From contig CAVVIH010000005.1 in the NCBI GenBank assembly GCA_963748295.1, positions 248,001 to 312,000 of the forward strand: a stretch of 64,000 nucleotides of DNA, in the 5' to 3' direction. The notes beneath the pieces were generated by a model that searched no databases, was not told the DNA's origin, and saw nothing but the letters and a program-made list of their open reading frames with translations. The position numbers were made by a program, and so were the translations under genes. The DNA is from CAVVIH01 sp963748295. Lineage in GTDB: Bacteria; Acidobacteriota; Vicinamibacteria; Vicinamibacterales; 2-12-FULL-66-21. Shown piece by piece: positions 43,659 to 56,104 of the stretch. Numbering within the stretch: the stretch's first letter is position 1; each line of letters opens with the position of its first letter.

Positions 43659-44117
43659 AACCGCCCAGTAGTACGCCCTTCCCTGCTGCCAGTTCACCAG
43701 AAACAGTCGGTCTCCCCGAACCGAACGGTAGGCTCGCAGGCCGGTGCTCTTGATCTTCTCCTCGTCGAGCGCCCCGCGCAGCAGCACCGGCCACCATTCG
43801 ACGCGTCCCGGGATGTCGGTCGTTCTTCCGGCCAGCGTCGCTTCGTCGGGCTGGAGGAGCCGCCGCAGCACGTCACCCTCCGAACGAGGAAACAGGAACA
43901 GGCCCCAGTGGCGATTCGAATCGAGGTCGTGGGCGTCGCGGATTTCGGTCGTGCCGGGCGGCAGCCCGTCTGGCACCCACCCGCGCTCGATGGCCCCGGC
44001 CTTCTTCGCCTCGTCCAGCGTCGCGTACGAGTCGGTGACGACGTCGAGGTTGCGGCACGCGCCGGCCGCGATCAGGAGCGCGGCGAGGATGGCCGGACGG
44101 GAAGCGAGAAGGCTCAT
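43650..44117 (-). CDS. Lipoprotein coupled to a LytTR two-component system
   Basis: 155 residues. Signal peptide with lipobox AGAC. The body has no motif that I recognise but several Trp and charged residues (HWGLFLFPRSEGDVL, GRVEWWPVLLRG) suggest a small folded surface domain. Its ATG overlaps the stop of the response regulator gene, so it is probably made with that system, as a signal-sensing or output partner (inference). Confidence 0.65.
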   Translation of the reverse strand: MSLLASRPAILAALLIAAGACRNLDVVTDSYATLDEAKKAGAIERGWVPDGLPPGTTEIRDAHDLDSNRHWGLFLFPRSEGDVLRRLLQPDEATLAGRTTDIPGRVEWWPVLLRGALDEEKIKSTGLRAYRSVRGDRLFLVNWQQGRAYYWAVGD

Positions 44118-44875
44118 CGCCGATCGAGCAAATCCACCAGCGCCTGACGATATCCGCGGGTTGACGGGACCTGCGCGCCGCTTTTCAGCGTCACCAGGAA
44201 CTCGCCGTTGAACCACGGCGCGATCTCCCGGATGCGATCGACATTGACGATGGCCGAGCGGCTGACGCGCAGGAAACGGCGGGGATTCAGCTTCTGCTCG
44301 AGGTCGATCATCGTCGCGCGCATCGAGCGCGTCTCGCCGGCCGCATGGATGTGGACGTGCTTGCCCGACGCCTCGATCCATTCGATTTCGCGGACCGGCT
44401 GGAGGAACGCGCGGCCGTCACCGCGAATCACGAGGTGATCGCGATACCGGGACCCGGCGGTCATCTGCTCGAGCATCGCGAGAATCCGCCGGCCGGTGTC
44501 CGAGCGATCCGGCTTGACGACCCGCTCGCGCGCGTGCGCCATCGCGGCGCCGAGCCGCTCCTCGTCGAACGGCTTGAGGAGATAGTCGAGCGCGTGCACC
44601 TCGAAGGCGCGCACGGCGTAGCGATCGTAGGCGGTGACGAAGATGATCGCCGGCATCGCCGCGTCGTCCAGCCCCTCGAGCACCTGGAAGCCGTTCAGCT
44701 CGGGCATCTGGATGTCGAGCAGCACGAGATCCGGCCGTAGCGTCTGGATGCTGTCGATCGCCTGGCGGCCGTCGCTGCACTCGCCGACTATCGACACGTC
44801 GCGCTCCTGCGCGAGCATGCCGCGCAGCAGTTCCCGCGAGAGCGGCTCGTCGTCGACGATCAGTGTTCGAATCAT
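44114..44875 (-). CDS. LytTR-family response regulator
   Basis: 253 residues from the ATG at 44875. Receiver domain: acidic pair in VDDEPLSREL, phospho-Asp in LVLLDIQMPELNG, Thr in FVTAYD, Lys in LLKPFDEERL. A C-terminal LytTR domain (about 150-253) binds DNA (EIEWIEASGKHVHIH, FLRVSRSAIVN). Output of the LytS-type kinase next to it; target genes unknown. Confidence 0.9.
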   Translation of the reverse strand: MIRTLIVDDEPLSRELLRGMLAQERDVSIVGECSDGRQAIDSIQTLRPDLVLLDIQMPELNGFQVLEGLDDAAMPAIIFVTAYDRYAVRAFEVHALDYLLKPFDEERLGAAMAHARERVVKPDRSDTGRRILAMLEQMTAGSRYRDHLVIRGDGRAFLQPVREIEWIEASGKHVHIHAAGETRSMRATMIDLEQKLNPRRFLRVSRSAIVNVDRIREIAPWFNGEFLVTLKSGAQVPSTRGYRQALVDLLDRR

Positions 44876-45984
44876 GCTGGTATCGACGCGGCCGCCGGTC
44901 GCGGCCGCTGAAAAGCCGTCGGTATGGTGATTGTGACGCAAAGTCCGCCGGACTCGACGTCGGTCAGCTCGAGCGAGGCGGAATCGCCGTAGAGGTGCAT
45001 CAGCCGCGCGCGGGTATTCCGCAGGCCCACCCCCTCGCTCAACAGCTCGCCGCGCCCCGACGACAGTCCGGGCCCGTCGTCTTCGACGTGGAGCCGCAGC
45101 GCGCCGTCGACCGACTCGGCGGCCACCCGCAGGTGCGCGGCGCCGGCGCGGCTGCCGATGCCATGCGTCAACGCGTTCTCGACGAGCGGCTGGAGAATGA
45201 GCCGGGGCACGTGGCAGTCGAGGGTGGACGGCGCGATGTCGAGCTCGACGTCGAGGCGGTCGCCGAAACGCATACGCTGCAGGTCCAGATACTGATCGAG
45301 GAACCGGAGCTCCTGCGTCAACGCGACCTCGTGCTGTTCGGGCTCGTCGAGCGCGAGGCGCAGGACGTCGCTGAACCGCGCCATCATCCGGCGCGCCGCC
45401 TGCACGTCCCGCGCCATCAGGGCGGAAATGGCATGCAGCGTGTTGAACAGAAAATGCGGCTGCAGCTGGTTGCGCAGCGCATCGAGCTGCGCCCGAACCA
45501 CCATCGTCTCGAGCTGCGACGATCGCAGCTCTCGCGAGTGATACGCGCGGTAGTACTCGAGCGCATAGTAGAGGACGACCGTCACCGTATAGAGCAGCAG
45601 GAACGTCGTCAGCGAGCTGTTCACCGAGACGCGGATCGTCTCCACGAACCCGACGCGGGGGGCGCCGAAGAACGGCCAGCGCGCGAGCGTGCGCAGCAGC
45701 GCGGCGAGCGCGAACACCGCCGGCGCGGCGACGAGATGCGCCAGGACCGGGATGATGGCCGGCCGGTCGAGCCTGAATCGCCGCGCCAGCAGGAAGACGA
45801 CCGGCGACACGGCATACCAGGAATACCAGTACATCATCTGATGCACGATGAATCCCGGCGTGATGCGTTCGCGCAGCAGCCCGCTCCAGTGCGCCTGGGC
45901 GAGGCTCGCGGCCTGCACGAGCATGAGGAGGACCGCGCCGGCGACCCAGATCCGCCAGGAAGGAAGTTTGGGGGAATTATCCAT
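44872..45984 (-). CDS. LytS/YehU-type histidine kinase
   Basis: 370 residues. N-terminal four-helix membrane domain (about 10-130), then the His_kinase motif with the phospho-His (LRNQLQPHFLFNTLHAIS), N-box ILQPLVENALTHGI and G1 VEDDGPGLSS. It senses an unknown, probably membrane-linked signal and phosphorylates the LytTR regulator, whose gene overlaps its stop (ATGA). Confidence 0.9.
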   Translation of the reverse strand: MDNSPKLPSWRIWVAGAVLLMLVQAASLAQAHWSGLLRERITPGFIVHQMMYWYSWYAVSPVVFLLARRFRLDRPAIIPVLAHLVAAPAVFALAALLRTLARWPFFGAPRVGFVETIRVSVNSSLTTFLLLYTVTVVLYYALEYYRAYHSRELRSSQLETMVVRAQLDALRNQLQPHFLFNTLHAISALMARDVQAARRMMARFSDVLRLALDEPEQHEVALTQELRFLDQYLDLQRMRFGDRLDVELDIAPSTLDCHVPRLILQPLVENALTHGIGSRAGAAHLRVAAESVDGALRLHVEDDGPGLSSGRGELLSEGVGLRNTRARLMHLYGDSASLELTDVESGGLCVTITIPTAFQRPRPAAASIPA

Positions 45985-45990
45985 GTCGCT

Positions 45991-46062
45991 GCACGCCGCA
46001 CGTCAGCACGTAGCACGTGACAAGCCGCACGTAGCACGTTCGCACGTCGCACGTAGCCCGTG
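45991..46062. repeat. GCACGTAGCACGT array, copy 2 of the ACGTGC family
   Basis: Reverse-complement orientation of the array at 35134. It lies in the gap between the nitrilase gene and the LytS-type gene, both on the minus strand. Confidence 0.8.
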
Positions 46063-46136
46063 ATCCGCGTCAGGTATGAACTGCCGCTGCCGCGCCGTGA
46101 AATGCGGACGCGGCGCGCCGAGTTGGTGCCGCGGCG

Positions 46137-46956
46137 TCAGCCGACCCAGCCGCCATACAGCTCGGGGCGGCGGTGCTGCAAAAACAGGCGACGCGCGTGC
46201 GAGCCGGCGGTCGCGGCCAGCTGAATGTCGGCGTGCAGAACGGCGTCCTGCAGCGACGGCGCGCGGCCGAGCAGCGCGCCATCAGGTCCGCAGACGAACG
46301 ACTCTCCTGCGAACGTCAGGCAGTCTTCCTTGCCGACGCGGTTGCACAGCGCGACGAAGTAGCCGTTCTGGAATGCGGCGACCTGCATCTCGGCTTCATA
46401 GAGCCCGTCCGGCCACTCGCCGACGGACCCCGCCTGCGGCACGACCACGAGATCCGCGCCGCCAAGCGCGAGGGCGCGCATGTATTCCGGGTAATGACGG
46501 TCGTAACAGATGGCCACGCCGACGGCGCCTGCCGCGGTGCGATAGACCGGGGCGCCGGTGTCACCCGGCGTGTAATAGCCCTGCTCGTGAAAGCACGGAT
46601 AGTCGGTGATGTGAATCATCCGCGTGCGGCCGAGCAGCGTTCCGTCCGCGTCGATCACCGGCGACGTGTCGAAGGCGCGGTCGCCGTCGCGTTCGTAGAG
46701 GTTGATGATCACCACGACGCCCAAGCTCGCGGGCGGCGCGGGCGAAGCGATCCGTTGTCGGTCCGGGAACGGGCTCAGCGTGCTGCCAGGGGGCGGCGGC
46801 CGCGGGACGCTGCGGATGAAACGGCTCGAACGCAAGCTCCGGAAACGCGACCAGCTCGGCGCCGGCGCGGGCCGCCTGCTCGAGCGCGTCCAGACCACGG
46901 CGCACGTTCGCGTCCTTGTCGGTGGTGATCGATTGCTGGACGAGCGCGATCTTCAC
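46137..46956 (-). CDS. Nitrilase-superfamily amidase (frameshifted near 46720)
   Basis: GTG start at 46956. Removing one G near 46721 joins PTTDRFARAARELG to VVVIINLYERDGD and gives about 272 residues. Catalytic Glu in VAFPELAF and catalytic Cys in VGVAICYDRHYPEYM are present. The usual catalytic Lys (RKxH motif) reads TRMIHIT, with Met in the Lys position, which is either a true change or a base error. Related to N-carbamoyl-amino-acid hydrolases. The substrate is unknown. Confidence 0.78.
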
Positions 46957-46973
46957 AGCCCCATGGTACGCGA

Positions 46974-48047
46974 TCAGGTGCGGCCTTTATCCTTCACGCG
47001 CTTGCGCAGAGCCTTGGCGCCGATCCGACCGAGCCGCTTGTGCTCGATCTGCGCGCGCTGATCCTGCTGACGGACCTGAAAGTCCTGTTCGTCGCGCAGC
47101 TTGCGATAGCTCTCCAGCCGTTCCGGCGTCAGCTCGCCCGCCTCCGCCGCGCCGCGCACGGCGCAGCCCGGCTCGTTGTCGTGACGGCAATCGCGAAAGC
47201 GACAGCCCGCGGACAGCCCGTCGATGTCGGCGAACGCGCCGCTCAGCGCGTCACCGGTTTCCCACAATTGCAGTTCGCGCATCCCCGGCGTATCGATCAG
47301 CACGCCGCCATCCGGAAGCGTCACGAGCTGACGCGCGGTGCTGGTGTGCCGGCCGCGGTTGTCCCAGTCGCGGACGTCCCGCGTCCGCAGCAGATCCTTC
47401 CCGATCAGCTGGTTGACGATCGACGACTTGCCGACGCCGGACGATCCGAGGAGCGCCGCGGTCTGCCCGCTGCGCAGGTACTCGTGAAGCGGCGCCAGCG
47501 TCTCGGCCGCTCGACAGGAAACTGCATGCACCGCAACCGCGGGCGCCAGCCGCTGCACCTCGTCGATGAACCGCCCGGGCTCGTCGACGAGGTCCGCCTT
47601 GTTGAGGACGACGACCGGCGTCGCGCCGCTCTCCCAGGCGACGACCAGGTAGCGCTCGATGCGCCGCGGGTTGAAGTCGAGATCGAGACCGCTGACGAGG
47701 AACACCGTGTTGATGTTCGCCGCGACGATCTGCTCTTCGGTCGGATCGCCGGCCGCACGGCGCGAGAACCGGCTGAAACGCGGAAGTACCGCGTGAATGC
47801 GCGCGTCGCCATCCTGCGCCGGCGGTTCGACGGCGACCCAGTCGCCAACGCCGGGAAAATCGGCGCGGTGAGCCGCCTCGTGCCGCAGCCGTCCCGACAC
47901 CCGCGCGAGCCACTCCCCGTCAGCAGTCAGGACGCGGTAAATGTGGGTGTGCTCGAGCGCCACCCGCGCGGGCACCAGGCCTCGGGCGGCGTAGGATTCG
48001 AAGGCTTCGACCAAGGCGGGACCCCACCCGAGCGCAGTCAGGTCCAA
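46974..48047 (-). CDS. rsgA: Ribosome small-subunit-dependent GTPase A
   Basis: 357 residues from a TTG at 48047; a longer frame to 48065 exists, but this start matches the family beginning (LGW) and sits 8 nt after a -10 box. OB-fold N-terminus, circularly permuted GTPase motifs: G4 NKADLVDE, G1 LGSSGVGKSS and G3 DTPGM, and the C-terminal zinc site CRFRDCRHDNEPGC. Acts in late maturation of the 30S subunit. Confidence 0.92.
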   Translation of the reverse strand: MDLTALGWGPALVEAFESYAARGLVPARVALEHTHIYRVLTADGEWLARVSGRLRHEAAHRADFPGVGDWVAVEPPAQDGDARIHAVLPRFSRFSRRAAGDPTEEQIVAANINTVFLVSGLDLDFNPRRIERYLVVAWESGATPVVVLNKADLVDEPGRFIDEVQRLAPAVAVHAVSCRAAETLAPLHEYLRSGQTAALLGSSGVGKSSIVNQLIGKDLLRTRDVRDWDNRGRHTSTARQLVTLPDGGVLIDTPGMRELQLWETGDALSGAFADIDGLSAGCRFRDCRHDNEPGCAVRGAAEAGELTPERLESYRKLRDEQDFQVRQQDQRAQIEHKRLGRIGAKALRKRVKDKGRT

Positions 48048-48055
48048 GATGCGCA

Positions 48056-48064
48056 AGCATACCA
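48056..48064 (-). promoter_or_regulatory. Extended -10 box of rsgA
   Basis: TGGTATGCT on the minus strand, 8 nt from the TTG at 48047, leaving a leader of about 2 nt. No convincing -35. Confidence 0.45.
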
Positions 48065-48092
48065 ATCAACGATGGCCGGCGATACCAGCGCG

Positions 48093-50185
<2,093 letters not shown>

Positions 50186-50189
<4 letters not shown>

Positions 50190-52096
50190 GCGTCTTGCCT
50201 CGAACGTTCTGGCTGCGGACGAAGAAGCACCGCGGCCTCTCCCGGAATCCTCCATTCCGAATTCGTGTGGAGCGGTGCGCGTCCGAGCCCGCCGTATTCA
50301 ACCGCTTCGCTGCTCCAGAGCACAACCCACTGGTGTCCGTCGGGCGGTGCGAGCAGCGGTTCAGGAATCGGTGTAAGGACCAGATCGGCGCCGAGATTCA
50401 GGACGAGGAGACGGTCCTGCGGCGATCCGATGCCGTACCGGACAACGAACGCCTGCGGCGCGATGACGGCGCCGTCGACGCGGACGGATGCGGCGGCGGC
50501 GATGGCGCGATCGGTCCGCCGAATCTCCAGAAGATCTTTGTGGAGCCGGTACGCCGCGGCATTCGTCTCGCGCTCGGAGAAATCCAGCTTGCAGCGCTCG
50601 AACGTCTGCTCGTCGTCGGGAACCGGCAGCGCCGTCTGAACGCGGCGATCGCGCGTGCTCGGAAACTGGGCGAGGAATTCCCGCCGGCCGGATCGGATCG
50701 AGTCACGAAGCGGTCCGTCGTGATCGCAGAAGTACTGGAACGGCGCCGACGAGGAGAACTCCTGTCCCTGGAACAGGAGCGGCGTCGCCGGACCGAGGAG
50801 CGTCAGCGCTGTCAGTGCGCGGTACCTGCCCGGCGACGTCCGCTGATGCAGACGGTGGCCGAACGCGGTGTTCGCGACCTGATCGTGATTCTCCAGGAAG
50901 CTGATGAACGCATGGCCCGGCAGATCGAGCGCCGACGATCCGCGCGGCTGCTCCTGCCACGCGTACCACTGTCCCTGAAACAGGTAGCCATACTTGAGAC
51001 TGGAGACGAACTCCTGCGGCGACCCCGTGTAGTCGTGGTAATACGCCTCACGACGCCCGGTCAGGGCCACGCAGGCCGTGTGATGGTAGTCGTCGTTCCA
51101 CAGCGCATCGACGCCGTAGCCGCCGCTGGCCGAATCCCGCACGAGACGGGTGTCCTGCGGCTCGTTTTCCGCGACGATATAAATGTGGCGCTGACCGGCG
51201 GCGCCGCGTGCACGCGCAACCACCTCGGCAATCACGTGTGTCGTCGAGGCGTCCCTGATGTCCTGTGTCGCGTCCAGCCGCAGGCCATCGAAGTGGAACT
51301 CTTCGATCCAGTACGCGGCGTTCTCGACGAAGAACTCGCGCGCCGGCGGCGGTCCCTCGAAGTTGATCGCCTTGCCCCAGTCGTTTTTGTACTTCCCGGT
51401 GAAGTAGTCTGGCGAGAAGTCGTTGAGATAGTTGCCGTCCGGCCCGAGGTGGTTGTAGACGACGTCGAGAATGACGGCGATCCCGATCTGGTGCGCTCGG
51501 TCGACGAACCGGCGCAGATCGTCCGGCCGCCCATAGAGGCGCGTCGGCGCATACAGATCGACACCGTCGTACCCCCACCCGAAACGCCCGGCGAATTCCG
51601 CAATCGGCATCATTTCGACGACGCTCACGCCCAGCCGGGCCAGTTCCGGAAGCTCTCTCGCCGCCGCGGCCCACGTCCCCTCGCGGGTAAACGTGCCGAC
51701 GTGCATTTCGTAGATGACCTGCCCCTGCGGTGCGATACCTCGCCACGCGGCATCCGTCCACTCGAACTCCCGCGGGTCGATCACCTCCGAGGGACCATGC
51801 GGACCCTCAGGCTGGAACCGCGACGCGGGATCCGGCCGCACCAGCTCGCCATCGAGACGGAACTGATAGCGATCGCCGCTCCGCGTGTCGGGCAGCTCGC
51901 CGCTGAAGAATCCGTTCTCCTCCGGCTGGAGCGCGACAGTGGATCGGCCGCCCCGCGCCCGATCGATCAGGACCTCGACCCGCCGGCGGGCCGGCGCCCA
52001 CACGCGCGCGTGGGCCGTGCCGGTGGATATCAGTTCCACTCCCGCCGGACGTCGTCGGCCCTTGGCGACCGGCTGCGGCTGTTCAGCGAGCGGCAC
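50186..52096 (-). CDS. treZ: Malto-oligosyltrehalose trehalohydrolase
   Basis: 636 residues, GTG start. It has an N-terminal CBM48-like domain and GH13 (TreZ) motifs: VVYNHLGPDGNYL, the nucleophile Asp in DGLRLDATQDI, acid/base Glu in IVAENEPQD, and the stabilising Asp in FLENHDQVAN. Cuts trehalose off malto-oligosyltrehalose. The usual partner TreY is not in the window. Its start overlaps the end of the kinase gene. Confidence 0.92.
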
Positions 52097-53623
52097 GTCG
52101 ACGCTCGCGGCCGGTCAGGCGCGCGATCTCCGAGGTCAGCAGCGCGGGTTCGACCGGCTTCGGCACATCCGACAGCGCCGCCGCGAGCATCCCGCGCATT
52201 TGTTGATCGGTTCGGCCGAAGTTCGTCAGCGCGAGCGCCGGAATACGGCCTCCGCGCTCCGCTTCCAGTGACGGCAGCTTGCCGAAAAGCGAGTACGCAG
52301 TTCTGTTCGGGCGAACCGCAGTCGCTGACCAGCACGTCCGGCCGCCAGCTTTCCAGCGTTTCGAGCGCATCGGCCACGGATTCGGTCGTGCGAACGGCCG
52401 CGCCGCGCTGCTGCAACACCGTGCGTACCAGCTCACGTCCTTCCGAGTCCCGATCGAGCACCAGCACGCGTACACCATCGAGCGGCGCCTGGCCCCTCGA
52501 TGTCGCGGGCCCTGGTGGTCTCGTTCTCCGCGACCAGCGACGCCGGCTGCAGGGGAAGACGCATCGTGAACAGGGCGCCCTGACCGTCGGTGCGATTGGC
52601 CGCCGCAATCGTGCCGCCGTGCAGCTCCACGATCTCGCGCACGAGCGATAGTCCGACGCCGAGGCCGCCGGCCGTACGCGTCGCCGAGCCGTCCTCCTGC
52701 GTGAATCGATCGAAGATGCGCGGCAGGAATTCGGGATCGATACCCGGACCGCTGTCGAACACCTCGAGGACGGCATCCTCGCGATCGTGTCGGACGACGA
52801 CGCGAATCGTCCCGCCTCGAGGGGTGAACTTGACGGCGTTGGCAACGAGATGCCACACGATCTGCCGCAACCGGCTCCAGTCGCCGAGCACAACGACCGA
52901 CGCCTCGGTCAGTTCCTGGATGGTCGCGACACCTCTGGCTTCGGCCGGCGCGCTCGCCGCAGCCGCCGCCTGTCGCACGATCTCGTTGAGCGGAACGGGT
53001 TGCGCTTCCACCTGGAGCCGGCCGGTCAACGCCTTCGAGATGTCCAGCAGGTTCGTCGTCAGCTGCGACTGGAGCATCGCGTTGCGCTCGATCGATTCGA
53101 GGCCGCGTGCGGTGGTCTGCGGATCCAGCTTGCCGGTGCGCAGTAGGTGGACCCATCCGAGCACGGCGTTCAGCGGCGTCCGCAGTTCGTGGGAAATGGT
53201 GCCGAGGAATTCGTCTTTCAGCCGGCTGGCGCTTTCCGCTTCGACCCTTGCGGCTTCGGCGATGCCGGCCTTCTGTTCGCCGAGGCGGCGCGCGCGACGC
53301 AGCTCCGACAGAATCGAAGTGAGCACGAGCCCTTGAACGACGAACAGCGCGAGCCGCGCATGTGATGCAGGCGCTTCCACCGCCGTCGGCGCATACGCGC
53401 CGAGAACGGCGCCGATGATAGTCGCCGCGAGCGCCGGACCGCTGCCGGCAAACCATGCGCTGGCGATCACCGCAAGGCTCAGCAGCAGGAGCAGGCTGCC
53501 CTCGTCGATCCACTGCGCGAAGCCGCGGTAGAAGAGGAAGACGATGAGCACCGCGGCGACCGCGATGCCAAAGCGCGCCGGCGCACTCAGGGTCGGAAAT
53601 GGATATGCGTCAGCGGTTGCCAT
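52083..53623 (-). CDS. Hybrid sensor histidine kinase with C-terminal receiver (two frameshifts)
   Basis: Start ATG at 53623. Four membrane helices at the N-terminus (DUF4118-like), HisKA with SHELRTPLNAVLGWV, N-box HLVANAVKFTP and G motifs FDSGPGID and GLGVGLSLVREI, all in one frame. At about 52497 and 52300 one extra base each disrupts a receiver domain (VLVLDRDSEGREL, VLVSDCGSPEQ, KPVEPALL) that joins to about 513 residues. The acidic and Lys residues of the receiver are kept. It lies directly upstream of treZ and the debranching gene, so it may control that operon. Confidence 0.82.
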
Positions 53624-53639
53624 CGAGGGCGGTCCACGT

Positions 53640-53699
53640 CATGCCAGCTCTTCAGTGAAAACAGCTCCTTCTGAAGGACTTCGCAACCGGCATGCCAGC
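53640..53699 (-). promoter_or_regulatory. Direct repeat and palindrome upstream of the hybrid kinase gene
   Basis: CATGCCAGC occurs at 53640-53648 and 53691-53699, 51 nt apart, around a palindrome TCCTTC-T-GAAGGA (53666-53678). It could be a regulator site or an end-of-gene hairpin for clpP. Confidence 0.3.
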
Positions 53700-53710
53700 G
53701 GAAACTCGCC

Positions 53711-54421
53711 CTAAATCGTGTCGCTGTCGCCCGGAGAGGGCTCTAAAGCGTCCGAATTCACCGTTTGCACCTCAGCCACGTGGGCTGGATGTTGTCCGAT
53801 TGCAGACTGAGGTGTGTCGACTATTGCCGTGCCACCCAGGACCCCATCGATCAAGCCGTACTCTTTCGCGCTCGCGGCATCCAGATAGAAGTCGGTGCGC
53901 TTGGTGTCGCGGATGATCTGCTTCAGCGACTTGCCGGAGCGATCCGCGAGGATGTGGTAGATCTGCGCCTGCATCTGCTTCAGCCGATCGAGATGCTGCG
54001 CGGCTGCGGTCGTCGATTGCCACCCCGCCCACTTCGCCGGCTCGTGAATCATGATCCACGAGTGCGGGAACGCGAGCCGTCCTCCCGGGCTGGCGGCCTG
54101 GAGCACGATCGAGCCCATCGAGTACGCCATGCCCTGGACGATGATCGTGATCTGGAATCCGTCGACGACGAGCTGCCGAATCGCATCGTGCAGCGCCAGA
54201 CCGTCAGTGACGTTGCCTCCAGCGCTGTTGATGTAGAGCCTGATGGGCTTGCGGCTGTCGTTGGCCAGTTCGCGCAGCCGTTCGATGACCGCTTTCGCGC
54301 TGTCCTTCTCGATGTCGCCGATGAGATATACGTCGCGAAGACGCTCGGCCTGTTCCTTCCGAAGAAGCCCTTTGACCGCGTCGACCAGTTCGTGGAGAAG
54401 GCGGTCGCTGATATCACCCAT
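53711..54421 (-). CDS. ClpP-like serine protease
   Basis: 236 residues from the ATG at 54421 (a GTG at 54439 adds six residues). The catalytic triad is recognisable: Ser in MAYSMGSIVL (Tyr before Ser where Ala is usual), His in IMIHEPAKW, and Asp in RDTKRTDFYL. The C-terminal tail of about 40 residues is longer than in housekeeping ClpP. No clpX, clpA or tig gene is next to it, so it is probably an extra ClpP, like those of Acidobacteria and cyanobacteria. Confidence 0.82.
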   Translation of the reverse strand: MGDISDRLLHELVDAVKGLLRKEQAERLRDVYLIGDIEKDSAKAVIERLRELANDSRKPIRLYINSAGGNVTDGLALHDAIRQLVVDGFQITIIVQGMAYSMGSIVLQAASPGGRLAFPHSWIMIHEPAKWAGWQSTTAAAQHLDRLKQMQAQIYHILADRSGKSLKQIIRDTKRTDFYLDAASAKEYGLIDGVLGGTAIVDTPQSAIGQHPAHVAEVQTVNSDALEPSPGDSDTI

Positions 54422-54456
54422 ACCAGTAAAGTCTCGCACGCCGCGTGCCGAAACGG

Positions 54457-55089
54457 TCAGGACTTTGCGGCCCTGGTTTTCGGCCGCTTGGCGACGGGGA
54501 TTACAAATTTTTCTGCAGTGTGCGTGTCCGAGAAGCTGACAACCTTGACGTCGACGAGTCCGGCGCCTTTACCCGCGGACATCGTGTCCGACTCGGTGAT
54601 GGCCTTCTGGCCCTTCGGCCGGACGACCCAGATGGCGCCGGCGGGCACGATCATCTTCTTCAACTCGACGAGACGATCGAGCGCCTTGCGATCCTCGGCC
54701 GCATAGAAAACGATGTCGCTACTCTCGGCCTGGACGCGTTTCGAGACACGCGCCCCGCGTTTCTCCACTTCCCCGGTGAACGAGGGCTCGACCGCGCCGA
54801 TCACGAGAATCGACATGCCCGGCTTGATCCCGAGCTTGTCCAGCCGGCTCGGAGGATTGGTAATCCGTGCGGCCCACTTGCCGGCGCAGTCGCCCACCAC
54901 GAAGTCGGCCTGCCGCCCGTCGAATCGGACCGACAGGACGCCATCGGTGGCGCTCGCCTCTGTGATGGATGCGAGCGGGATACTCAGGCGCCGCGTCCCT
55001 CGGAACACCAGATCCTTGTGCTCGAGCCAGGCCGTCCCGCGCGAGCTGGATCCGTCGAAACGAAGCGTGCACCGGGCGTCATATCCCAT
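54457..55089 (-). CDS. DUF3052-family protein
   Basis: 210 residues from the ATG at 55089, overlapping the SRPBCC stop. It begins MGYDARCTLRFDG and has a first beta domain, then a DUF3052-type Rossmann-like half (LDKLGIKPGMSILVIG, VRPKGQKAITESDTM, VSFSDTHTAEKFVIP). Function unknown; family members are often next to SRPBCC or stress genes. Confidence 0.75.
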   Translation of the reverse strand: MGYDARCTLRFDGSSSRGTAWLEHKDLVFRGTRRLSIPLASITEASATDGVLSVRFDGRQADFVVGDCAGKWAARITNPPSRLDKLGIKPGMSILVIGAVEPSFTGEVEKRGARVSKRVQAESSDIVFYAAEDRKALDRLVELKKMIVPAGAIWVVRPKGQKAITESDTMSAGKGAGLVDVKVVSFSDTHTAEKFVIPVAKRPKTRAAKS

Positions 55090-55604
55090 GATGCGCATCC
55101 GCTGAAGATGTCCGCTTCTCGAGCGCGGCGAGGTATCCCTTGATCGTGCCCTCGTGCCCGAAGACAAATCGCGAGACGAAGCGAAACACTGGATTGTAGA
55201 CCTCGCCGTTCTCGGTGATCTTCAGGACTGTTTGGCTTCCATCCGGCGACAGCTCGTAGGTCCAGGTGCCGCCGAACGGAAGGTCCGGATCGGCAATGCG
55301 CAGTACCAGCAGGCGCGGTGGCTCCGCGCGGTCCACGGCGAGCGTGATGCGTCCTGACGTCGTGTCCTCCACCCACACAGGCTTGCCGTCGCGATCCGGA
55401 AGACGCTCCACCGCCTTCACGTCCGGCCTCCACGCGGGAAAGCCGTTGACATCGGTGATCAGCTTCCATACCGCTTCAGGTGACGCAGGCAGCGTCGCGC
55501 TGCGCGACGCGACGTGGTTGACCGGCAGCAGTGCGCCGATCGCGACCACGACGATCGCAAGGAGCACGAGGATCGCGATTGAACACAACGAGCACGGTCT
55601 TCAT
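55079..55604 (-). CDS. SRPBCC (START-like) family protein, membrane anchored (frameshifted near 55580)
   Basis: The ATG at 55604 overlaps the marR stop (ATGA). Removing one base near 55579 joins MKTVLVVF to a membrane helix (AILVLLAIVVVAIGALL). The soluble part is a START-like cavity fold (PASPEAVWKLITDVNGFPAWRPDVK, GGTWTYEL, ENGEVYNPVFRFVS), as in polyketide-cyclase/SRPBCC proteins that bind small hydrophobic ligands. It could shape or sense a hydrophobic compound handled by the efflux pump (inference). Confidence 0.72.
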
Positions 55605-56098
55605 GAGCGGCGCTTCCCCTTCTCGCGCGGGCGCGCGGGATTCGCGTATTGGTCGCATGTGTTCCTGCGCCGCGCGCGCAAGCAGTGCGAGGCCGCGAAC
55701 CGCATCGATCCGCTCATCAGCTGACAGCCGCGCGACGACGGCCTCGACCCTTCCGGGATCGAGAACGGAGGACGCCTGCCGCACTCGCACGCCGGCGGTC
55801 GTGAGCCGAAGGTGCACGCGCCGCCGATCGGAGGCGTCGCGGAGGCGCACGACGTAGCCCTTGTGCTCGAGCCGATCGATGGTCATCGACATCGTGCCGG
55901 CGGTGACGCCCATATGCCGACGCCAGATCGTTCAGCGTCGTCGGCTCGACCTCGTCCAGGTGATCGAGCACGCTGGCCTGATGGCGGCTGAGTATCTTTT
56001 GCGAGAGCGGGTCGCGCACGTGCCGCGTGTGGCAGGCGAAGTAGATGCGCGGGATAGAACGCCATGACGTCGCGCGCCTGGGCCTCGACGCTGATCAT
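55601..56098 (-). CDS. MarR-family transcriptional regulator (several frameshifts)
   Basis: ATG at 56098. Removing one C near 56046 and one G near 55918 restores a typical MarR protein (SRHQASVLDHLDE, a winged helix with GVTAGTMSMTIDRLEHKGYV and the wing RLRDASDRRRVHLRLT). A third shift near the end is likely, because the stop at 55601 then gives the usual ATGA overlap with the next gene. It is divergent from the MacA operon and probably represses both sides through the palindrome at 56121. Confidence 0.8.
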
Positions 56099-56104
56099 GG
56101 AGGG

